From CAZSDP01 sp964605665 (GTDB taxonomy: Bacteria; Planctomycetota; UBA8108; UBA1146): a stretch of DNA of 64,000 bases. Each line of letters opens with the position of its first letter. The first letter of the stretch is position 1. The notes beneath the pieces were generated by a model. That model was given only the letters and a program-made list of their open reading frames with translations. It had not been told where the DNA came from and made no database searches. The stretch spans positions 59,487 to 123,486 of the forward strand of contig CAZSDP010000012.1 of assembly GCA_964605665.1 (NCBI GenBank), written 5' to 3'. Below are positions 1 to 6,484 of the stretch, one piece after another. A program made the translations under genes and the position numbers.

Positions 1-147
1 CCCAAGAACAAGAGAGAGATCCCGTGCCGAGACGATCAGTCCCGTGTTATCCTCGTGGGCAAGTTCGAGATCTTCCTCGATAGGGAGCCGCGCAGGCGTA
101 TTGAGCCAGGCGAGATTCGCGAGGCCAGGAGAGACAGGAGGCCATTC
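1..147. other. Left window edge, coding strand unresolved
   Basis: No gene can be named here. The forward frame of the downstream dioxygenase is open through this stretch, but its translation is arginine-rich and goes beyond the family's normal N-terminus. The complementary strand is open in the same codon phase from an ATG at 195 to the window edge and reads as ordinary protein (for example IEEDLELAHEDNTGL). Because the two frames share codon boundaries, one is the mirror of the other. The minus-strand frame could be the 5' end of a divergent gene leaving the window, but it would overlap the dioxygenase start by about 50 bases. Confidence 0.3.
136..141 (+). promoter_or_regulatory. Shine-Dalgarno fixing the dioxygenase start
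   Basis: AGGAGG lies six bases before GTG 148. It supports that start over the in-frame GTG at 55. Confidence 0.6.
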
Positions 148-696
148 GTGTCCGTTTTTCAACCGATCAATCTTCAACAGTGGATCGAAGAGCATCGAGA
201 GTTTCTGCAGCCTCCTGTCTGCAACAAGATGGTTTGGAAGGACGAGCGCGGCACCATCATCATGATTGTTGGTGGACCCAACGCACGTAAGGACTATCAC
301 GTCAACGAGACGGAAGAGTTCTTCTACCAGATCAAGGGAGACATCACCCTGGGCATCATCCACCCTGAGACTGGGAAGCCGGAAGAGATCATCATTCGGG
401 AAGGGGAAATCTACTTACTTCCCGCGTTGGTTCCTCACTCTCCCCAGAGATCTGCTGGCACGATCGGCTTGGTTGTTGAACAGCCGAGGCCTGAGGGGGT
501 CAAAGACAAACTGCAGTGGTACTCCGACGACACTCATGAGCTTGTTTATGAAGCAGAATTCACTCTTGATAACATCGAACATGACTTGAAACGCATCATG
601 AATGAGTTTTGGTCGAACGAGGAGCTCCGCACTTGCAAGTCGACCGGAAGCGTGATTTCTCCTCCCAGCGAGGCGGTTGCCCCGCCACCTGCTTGA
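148..696 (+). CDS. nbaC: 3-hydroxyanthranilate 3,4-dioxygenase
   Basis: This cupin enzyme opens the ring of 3-hydroxyanthranilate in the kynurenine pathway (tryptophan breakdown or quinolinate/NAD synthesis). The 182-residue product carries GGPNARKDYHVNETEEFFYQ and PHSPQR. From the GTG at 148, the presumed iron ligands fall at His51, Glu57 and His97 with Arg47 and Arg101 nearby, close to the numbering of the characterised bacterial enzyme; an AGGAGG precedes this start. The four-cysteine rubredoxin-like site of many bacterial homologues is degraded: the usual WYCxxC is WYSDDT, and the C-terminal segment RTCKSTGS keeps one Cys. The product therefore probably binds only the catalytic iron. A strong terminator follows. 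No other kynurenine-pathway gene is visible in the window. Confidence 0.92.
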   Translation: MSVFQPINLQQWIEEHREFLQPPVCNKMVWKDERGTIIMIVGGPNARKDYHVNETEEFFYQIKGDITLGIIHPETGKPEEIIIREGEIYLLPALVPHSPQRSAGTIGLVVEQPRPEGVKDKLQWYSDDTHELVYEAEFTLDNIEHDLKRIMNEFWSNEELRTCKSTGSVISPPSEAVAPPPA

Positions 697-722
697 GTGT
701 TGAGGGTCGCTCTTTGAGTGCG

Positions 723-766
723 AAGTCGGGCATGACACTCAATCGGAGGTCATGCCCGACTTTTTT
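723..766 (+). terminator. Intrinsic terminator after the dioxygenase gene
   Basis: A perfect 14-bp inverted repeat (AAGTCGGGCATGAC, 723-736, with 749-762) and a 12-base loop run into six T residues at 761-766. Confidence 0.9.
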
Positions 767-1058
767 CCCAATGTCCCTCCCGTTTTTCACCGGACGCGCA
801 GATGGGTTTGAGACGCTTCTCAAGTTCACTAGAGTTTGTTACGCATAGCCTTGATCGGGGCAGCAGGACTCGCTGACTTTCCAGTTTGACTCCCATTCTT
901 CTCTGAATCATCTCGACCCGAAGAAGAAGCGCGGGGTAAGATCTGTCCCTCGAGCTTCTTTTCATTCCGAGATCTCGTTTGACGGTGACCACCACTTTTG
1001 GACACCAGGAAGTTGTGTTCACCTGAACTTGAAGGCAGCCTTCAATACAGGACGGACG
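767..1058. other. Intergenic region upstream of the ligase operon
   Basis: Between the terminator and the next gene no reading frame with coding character was seen. It presumably holds the promoter of the ligase/desuccinylase operon, but no convincing -35/-10 pair could be picked out by eye. Confidence 0.4.
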
Positions 1059-2972
1059 ATGGGAACCCAAGACGTCCGCGCCGGTCTCGATGGGACCGAG
1101 ATGCGCACCTTCATGAATCACTTGCTCGCTGATTTGCGTGCTTTGGAGATGATGATCGAGGCGGGAGATCTCGCACTCGATCGGCGGAGAATCGGCGCGG
1201 AACAAGAGCTGTTCCTCATCGATGATGCGTGGCGCCCGGCGTGCGTTTCCGACTCCATGATTGCTGCTTTGGATGATCCGAGATTCACCACCGAGCTCGC
1301 ACGGTTCAATCTTGAATTCAATCTCGATCCTCTCGAGTTTGGGGGCAAGTGTCTGAGTCAAATGGAGTCTCAAATTGAAGAGATGCTGGCGTTGTCTCGT
1401 GATGCAGCGAGAAAGCTCGGCGCAGACGTTTTGATGACGGGAATTCTCCCAACTCTTCAAAAGTCCGATCTCGATCTTGAAAACATGACAGATCGACCTC
1501 GTTATTTTGCACTCAATGATGCGATGAGCCGTCTACGCGGGGCGGCCTATGAATTCCGCATCCAGGGAATCGATGAGGTGAGCTTCAAGCACTACTCGGT
1601 GATGCTGGAAGCGTGCAACACCAGCTTTCAAGTGCACTTTCAGGTTGGGGCAGATGAGTTTGCCCGGCTCTACAACCTCGCCCAGGTGGTGACCGCGCCA
1701 GTTCTTGCAGCGGCAACAAACTCACCATTGTTGTTTGGTCGCCGACTGTGGAGAGAAACGCGGATCGCGCTCTTTCAGCAGTCGATTGATACCCGAGTTT
1801 CGGGCCCTCACTTGCGTGAAGTCAGCCCACGAGTGCGGTTTGGTGATGGTTGGGTCAAGGAGTCCGTGACGGAGATCTTCCAGGAAGACTTGGCGAAGTT
1901 CCGGGTGATTCTCGGAACGGAAGTCGACGAAGATCCGTTGGTCATGCTCGCAAACAACGAAGTACCCAAACTCCGGGCGCTTCTTCTGCACAACTCAACG
2001 GTGTATCGATGGAATCGACCTTGCTACGGAGTTGGTGGCGGGAAGCCCCATCTTCGTATCGAAAATCGGGTGATTCCTGCTGGGCCTACCCCTGCAGATG
2101 AGGTTGCCAATGCCGCTCTCTGGTTCGGCTTGATGTCTGGGCTTGTCGAAAAATACCCAGATGTGACCGAGGCGATGTCATTCGATGACGCGAAGGCGAA
2201 CTTTGTCACCGCTGCTCGGCAGGGGCTCTCAGGGCACTTCCGTTGGCTCGATGGTGAAGAGAAGTCCGCACGTCGACTACTGTTGGATAGCTTGCTTCCA
2301 CTGGCTCGAGAGGGGCTCCAAGCCAAGGGGATCGACGGCGGTGATATCGAGCGCTATTTCGGAATTCTCGAGGAGCGGATTGAAACTGGGAGAACCGGTG
2401 CAGCCTGGCAATTGGAGTCGCTCTCGAAGATGCAAAAAAGTGGGAGTCGCGGTGAGCGCTTAGGGGCGCTTGCCGCCGCAACACTTGAAAGACAACTTTC
2501 GGGGGCACCTGGGCACGAGTGGAAGCTCGCCGAAATCGAAGAAGCGGGTGGTTGGCAGCACAACTACCAGCGAGTTGAACAATACATGACGACTGATCTG
2601 GTGACGGTCGATCAAGAAGAGCTGCTCGATCTCGTGGCCAATCTCATGGACTGGAATCGCATCCGACACATTCCCATCGAAGACTCTGAGCATCGGCTGG
2701 TGGGTTTGATCTCCTATCGATCGGTTTTGCGGCACCTTGCTCGTCGTGCAGTTGAGCAGCGTCAGGAGCCAGTTCCGGTCAAAGACGTCATGCGAACCCA
2801 TGTGGTTTCCGTTGCTCCGGAAACGACGACTCTCGAGGCGATTGAAAAGATGCGGAAGCACAGAGTTGCTTGTTTACCGGTAGTGAAGGAAGAGCGACTT
2901 GTTGGCATCATTACCGAGCACGATTTCATCGACGTAGCTAGAGATCTCTTGGAAGAATACCTCGATCGATGA
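1059..2972 (+). CDS. Glutamate-cysteine-ligase-like enzyme fused to a CBS pair
   Basis: The 637-residue protein has an N-terminal carboxylate-amine ligase domain of the GCS2 type (about residues 30-480; note GAEQELFLID and the Asn/Phe-rich FNLEFNLDP). This family makes gamma-glutamyl bonds with ATP. The C-terminal 130 residues are two CBS motifs (starting YMTTDLVTVD and VKDVMRTHVV), a module that usually senses adenine nucleotides. Its substrate cannot be told from sequence; true glutathione synthesis is not implied. The stop overlaps the start of the AstE/AspA-like hydrolase (ATGA), so the two are translationally coupled. ATG 1059 was chosen over an in-frame TTG at 1029; both have weak ribosome sites. 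Confidence 0.85.
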   Translation: MGTQDVRAGLDGTEMRTFMNHLLADLRALEMMIEAGDLALDRRRIGAEQELFLIDDAWRPACVSDSMIAALDDPRFTTELARFNLEFNLDPLEFGGKCLSQMESQIEEMLALSRDAARKLGADVLMTGILPTLQKSDLDLENMTDRPRYFALNDAMSRLRGAAYEFRIQGIDEVSFKHYSVMLEACNTSFQVHFQVGADEFARLYNLAQVVTAPVLAAATNSPLLFGRRLWRETRIALFQQSIDTRVSGPHLREVSPRVRFGDGWVKESVTEIFQEDLAKFRVILGTEVDEDPLVMLANNEVPKLRALLLHNSTVYRWNRPCYGVGGGKPHLRIENRVIPAGPTPADEVANAALWFGLMSGLVEKYPDVTEAMSFDDAKANFVTAARQGLSGHFRWLDGEEKSARRLLLDSLLPLAREGLQAKGIDGGDIERYFGILEERIETGRTGAAWQLESLSKMQKSGSRGERLGALAAATLERQLSGAPGHEWKLAEIEEAGGWQHNYQRVEQYMTTDLVTVDQEELLDLVANLMDWNRIRHIPIEDSEHRLVGLISYRSVLRHLARRAVEQRQEPVPVKDVMRTHVVSVAPETTTLEAIEKMRKHRVACLPVVKEERLVGIITEHDFIDVARDLLEEYLDR

Positions 2973-4174
2973 AACGAAATACTCTCGATGACCCTCCCGA
3001 CGATCCCGATTCTACTTTGCTCCCAGCGGGTGATCGAAACTCCCGCCATGGCCTGGGACGAATCGTAGGGGAGAAGAATGGATCTCTGACGGTGATCCTC
3101 GCGGGGATGCACGGGAATGAGCCGGTGAGCTGTGAGGTGCTGCAGAGGGTCTTTGCTCAGATCGAAGAACATTCGATTCCTGTCTCCGGGACTCTAGTCG
3201 GAATACTCGGCAACGTCACCGCTTGTGAGCAATCGGTCCGCTTCGTCGACTCCGATCTCAATCGGATGTGGACCGATGAAAATCTCGAGTTCGTCCGGTC
3301 TGCCACCCGTGAAGAGTGCGCCACCGTCGAGGGGCGAGAACTGTGGGACCTCGTCCGCATTGTCGATGCTTTGCTCGAAGAGGATCAGTCTGGATTACCC
3401 CCCGTGTTTATCGATCTACACACCGCATCTGCTCCCTCGGCGCCCTTCGCCATCATTCAAAATACTCTCGACCAGCAGCCCTTGTTTCGCGGCCTTCCGA
3501 TCCCTCTTCTCTCTGGACTACAAGAGAGATTGGATGGCTTGTTACTGCAGCGGGTGATTGCGTTGGGTGGGCGCGCATTGGCGTTGGAGGCTGGCCCTCA
3601 TCTGGGAGATGAGTCAGTTCGAAAGCTAGAGGCGGCCTTGTGGACGATTTTGGCGAAGGCTGGCACGATCGATCCTGATGCGATTCCGGGGGCGACCGAG
3701 AAGCGTATTTACTTGGAGGGCCTTTCGAAGGGAATTCCACCGGTTGTTGAAGTGTTCCATCGCCATGAAGTGGCGGTCCGCTCGCAGTTTTCGATGACGA
3801 ACGCTGACTATCAGACCTTTGACCATGTTGAAGCGGGAGAAGTGGTTGCTCGCGATCGAGGAAGGTCCGTTGCTGCCCCCCGCGACTGCCGGATCGTCAT
3901 GCCGCTGTATCAAGAGATCGGAGAGGACGGCTTCTTCTTTGGGGTCGATCGCAGCCGTTTTTATCTGACCTTCTCGGAGTTTTGCCGAAGGTGCCGACTC
4001 GAGTGGATTCTCTCGTTGATTCCGTCGGTTCGCCGCGAATTAGAGGCTGGTGATGCGTGGAGAGTCGACCGCGCAGGTCGCAGATGGGTTCGTGAAGTGT
4101 TGCGATTCTTTGGGTACCGCGACCACGTGGAAATCTCCGAAGACACCATCGTGGCCAAGCGGATGAAACGCTGA
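2969..4174 (+). CDS. Succinylglutamate desuccinylase/aspartoacylase family hydrolase
   Basis: The 401-residue zinc-dependent hydrolase belongs to the AstE/AspA branch of the M14-like carboxypeptidases. The zinc motif AGMHGNEP supplies His48 and Glu51, DSDLNRMW is the family Asp-Leu-Asn-Arg signature, and FIDLHTASAPSAPF carries the third metal His. It lacks an obvious signal peptide and should be cytoplasmic. The start codon overlaps the stop of the CBS-fused ligase by four bases, so one enzyme may form and the other split related acyl or gamma-glutamyl amides; that pairing is inference. The real substrate is unknown. The protein is longer than typical AstE (about 320 residues), mainly through a C-terminal extension of roughly 100 residues. 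Confidence 0.82.
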   Translation: MKRNTLDDPPDDPDSTLLPAGDRNSRHGLGRIVGEKNGSLTVILAGMHGNEPVSCEVLQRVFAQIEEHSIPVSGTLVGILGNVTACEQSVRFVDSDLNRMWTDENLEFVRSATREECATVEGRELWDLVRIVDALLEEDQSGLPPVFIDLHTASAPSAPFAIIQNTLDQQPLFRGLPIPLLSGLQERLDGLLLQRVIALGGRALALEAGPHLGDESVRKLEAALWTILAKAGTIDPDAIPGATEKRIYLEGLSKGIPPVVEVFHRHEVAVRSQFSMTNADYQTFDHVEAGEVVARDRGRSVAAPRDCRIVMPLYQEIGEDGFFFGVDRSRFYLTFSEFCRRCRLEWILSLIPSVRRELEAGDAWRVDRAGRRWVREVLRFFGYRDHVEISEDTIVAKRMKR

Positions 4175-4203
4175 CCAGCTTGTCTCAATCGTGGTGACGC
4201 GCG

Positions 4204-4767
4204 CTATTCCTTCGGCTCCAAGGTCAGCAGCCAAGCGATCACATTTTCGACCTCTTTGGGCTTCATCACCTGCTTGACCATCTTCGCCTGCCCATTATCG
4301 AATGTCGGTTTATCGAGATAGGCCTTTAGCCAGAGCATCAGTTTCTGATAACGATTTTCTTCATCGAGGATCGCTTGGATTCGCTTCTTCGAAACATTGT
4401 AGCGTGCGGGGTCAGTTGCTTTCAGGCGTTGAACGAACTTGTCGTAGTTGGCCATCGCTTTGAATCTCTGCGCGGTGACCTCTTCCATTGGAGGCGAAAG
4501 GACGCCTCCTTTGCCATCGATCTTGTGGCAAATGACGCAGCGTTTCTTCGCAAAGATCTTCCCGAGCTTTGCCTTTTGTTTCATTTTCGGATCGTCGAGA
4601 GGGTTCTTGTGCTTCTCGGCGGTTTTCTCGCTCGAGCTCCCGTCGCTCTTCTCTTTCGGTGGTGCTGGCCGCGAGTCTTGGCCTGCGACGGTGGAGGTGA
4701 GGAGACAGAGAAGAAGTGTGACCAAACCAAAGCGCTGGAGTTGATCGGAAACGGCGAGGAGTCTCAT
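4204..4767 (-). CDS. Secreted c-type cytochrome, monohaem
   Basis: The 187-residue protein has a signal peptide (hydrophobic residues 14-27, cleavage predicted near AGQ) followed by a charged, low-complexity linker and a single cytochrome c fold. Haem attachment is KRCVICHKI (Cys77, Cys80, His81), and Met94 in SPPMEE is a candidate sixth ligand. It probably transfers electrons in the periplasm. ATG 4767 is preferred because GGAGGT sits just upstream; the longer frame begins at TTG 4785 before that site. It converges on the desuccinylase-like gene, with 29 bases between. The mature N-terminus begins QDSRP, as in the protein at 46220-46822. Confidence 0.85.
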   Translation of the reverse strand: MRLLAVSDQLQRFGLVTLLLCLLTSTVAGQDSRPAPPKEKSDGSSSEKTAEKHKNPLDDPKMKQKAKLGKIFAKKRCVICHKIDGKGGVLSPPMEEVTAQRFKAMANYDKFVQRLKATDPARYNVSKKRIQAILDEENRYQKLMLWLKAYLDKPTFDNGQAKMVKQVMKPKEVENVIAWLLTLEPKE

Positions 4768-5134
4768 GGGGACCTCCAAGTTCAATGGATGCGAAAGTGA
4801 TTGTTGGGCCCCTGCTCAGATGGTGGAAATCCCAAACCTGGAAGCATGGCGAGTCGCTGGACTCGTGACCGGGTTCCAATTCCAAGGGACTAGGGTAGCG
4901 AGCGATCTCGTTGAAGCCACCTGATTCAAGGAGTCGGTCCCTGCAACGTCAGATCTCGACGGAAATTCTGAAAAAAGCCGGCCGCTTTGGTTTACCGCTG
5001 CTCCTGAGCAGGAATCAGGCATCCGCAATATAAAGAAAGACGCGTGAGGATCATTCGAGATCCTCACGCGTCTTGAACGTTCAGGTTTTGAGCATTCAGG
5101 TCTGAAAGTCAGACTCTTGAGTCGGACTCTGACC
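4768..5134. other. Intergenic region with minus-strand terminator
   Basis: No gene is seen. The stretch holds the terminator at 5026-5074 and, between that terminator and the upstream minus-strand gene, a small imperfect GTCAGA/TCTGAC hairpin. The promoter of the cytochrome gene is presumably in 4790-5020. Confidence 0.5.
5026..5074 (-). terminator. Intrinsic terminator of the TGA-interrupted gene
   Basis: On the minus strand a perfect 16-bp stem (arms 5059-5074 and 5037-5052, six-base loop) is followed by a T-rich tract (TCTTTAT). It lies 60 bases past the end of the second half of the interrupted gene and has no such counterpart after the internal TGA, so both halves are one transcription unit. 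Confidence 0.88.
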
Positions 5135-6019
5135 CTACTTGATCAGCTTCATCGCCTCCCGCGGGATCTTGAAAGCGATTTGATCTGCTGTTTCGATCCC
5201 GTAGTTGAAGTGGAACGCAACGTGTTCCACTCCTTCATTGAAGGACTTGTCTCTCTTTGGCTTCTCGCCGGTAGCTCCCCGGACGCCGGTTAGAACCGTC
5301 ATTTTGATGGAGCGCGGCAATTGCGTCTCAGGATTGAGATCGATCTCGAAGGTGCAGCTGGTCACGGTCTTGTCCGCACGGGACAAGAATTCAGAAACCC
5401 CTCAGCCACCGGAGAGGCAGCCGGAATTCTGAACTTCGACGAAGTACTGCAGTGCTTCTTTGTCGGGAACGGTGACCAGCATCCGGTGGTACTTTTGCTC
5501 GGTGGTCAACTTCTTCTTCACCGCGGTACCGCCAGTGGTTCGCTCTTCCGACTCTGTTACTTCAGGCTTCTCGGTGGACTCGAGCCACTCGATTGCTTGA
5601 GGCTTCTTGATCGCGCTGGAAAGAAGTTGCACGGGGAATGCGAAGAGTCGGTCGAGCTTCTTGCCCTCGACTCTCGCTTGTAACGCTGCCCAGCTGGCTC
5701 CGTCGAAAATCGCACCCTTGGATGACTGGCGGAATACCTGCATCGAAGGGACGTGCATGACGTTGCCGCGGATGTCTCCTTGGTAAGACTCTCTGACCGT
5801 CGTCATGTGTAGGTCGTGGTCAGCGGTCTTCGAGAGGCCACCTTCCACTTCGAGGTTTGCTCGATACCCAGACTGTTTACCCTGGGTGACGAGGTTCTTG
5901 GTGGCCTTCTTCAGTACTTTCAGTGGGTCAGGTGCCTTCTCCCCCGCGAGTGCGACGTTTCCGACGCAGAGCGCGACCAGGAAAGCAACCACCACACTGC
6001 ATCGAATGACGCGATGCAT
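5135..6019 (-). CDS. Secreted LolA-like protein with in-frame TGA at codon 206
   Basis: One reading frame of 295 codons is interrupted once, by TGA at 5404-5402. The first part (205 residues) starts with a signal peptide ending near GNVALAGEK. The part after the TGA continues in the same frame for 88 codons and keeps coding character (CTFEIDLNPETQLPRSIKM resembles the 'IDPETGLP' strand of LolA/LppX-type folds). The residues around the stop read SGCLSGG-TGA-GVSEF. A perfect 8-bp stem with a five-base CGTGC loop begins 13 bases after the TGA, as expected of a bacterial SECIS element, so the TGA may encode selenocysteine. Alternatives are a nonsense pseudogene or a sequencing error. No selenocysteine machinery is in the window. 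Function is unknown. Confidence 0.6.
5380..5404 (-). promoter_or_regulatory. Loop-proximal part of SECIS-like element after in-frame TGA
   Basis: Reading the minus strand, TGA occupies 5404-5402. The full hairpin covers 5388-5368: arm TCTTGTCC (5388-5381), loop CGTGC (5380-5376), arm GGACAAGA (5375-5368). There are 21 bases between the TGA and the loop, and a G is the second loop base, followed by T. The described bacterial SECIS pattern asks for a loop 16-37 bases after the UGA with a G in its first two positions. The fold is inferred by eye. Confidence 0.5.
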
Positions 6020-6484
6020 CGCTCACTCCTCCGTTCATGCTTCTCCACTCGGCCCAACTTCTGTTGGGTTAGGTCTCAACCCCGGATGGGAAGCGGATTC
6101 TCGGGTCCAAACTCAGTTGGAGTCATCGCGATCGACCTCGCTCCTCCTCTCGCCGACTCAATGACCATTCTTCTCAGTCAAAGGAGTTCTCAGCCAAAGG
6201 GGTAAACCAGAGGGTTTCCAAGGAGGTTGATCGATGCAACGATCCTACCCACAGAATATCTTCGGCACCGATCGAAGCCAACCCTGACCTTCTCTTGAGG
6301 GTAATTTTGAGGGACATTGAGGTGAGGCCGGTGAGGGAGGTTCGGCAGGTCGGGGAGTTCGCTTTTGCCTGAAGCCGATTTGGTCATAATTGGTTTCATT
6401 CGAATGACTTAGGTGGTTTCTTGCTCGCTCGCCGAGGCGGAGTGCTTGGGCGCTAGACCTGCTGCAAACAGGAGGACTGAGGCG
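6020..6484. other. Divergent promoter region with a possible 17-codon leader
   Basis: This region separates the minus-strand LolA-like gene from tamB. Only one small frame is notable: ATG 6234 to TGA 6287, 17 codons, preceded by a full AAGGAGGT at 6220-6227. It ends about 200 bases before tamB. No homology or attenuator structure was recognised, so a role as leader peptide is only a suggestion. Confidence 0.35.
6234..6287 (+). CDS. Possible 17-residue leader peptide
   Basis: The frame MQRSYPQNIFGTDRSQP is preceded by an eight-base match to the anti-Shine-Dalgarno consensus (AAGGAGGT, six-base spacing), stronger than that of most genes here. Nothing else supports it. It could be a chance ORF. 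Confidence 0.22.
   Translation: MQRSYPQNIFGTDRSQP

Noticed and set aside
750..1460. 236-codon minus-strand ORF
   Set aside because: It lies mostly antisense to the clear ligase-CBS gene and has shadow composition.
4375..4800. 141-codon plus-strand ORF
   Set aside because: Antisense to the cytochrome gene, which has a haem motif, signal peptide and ribosome site.
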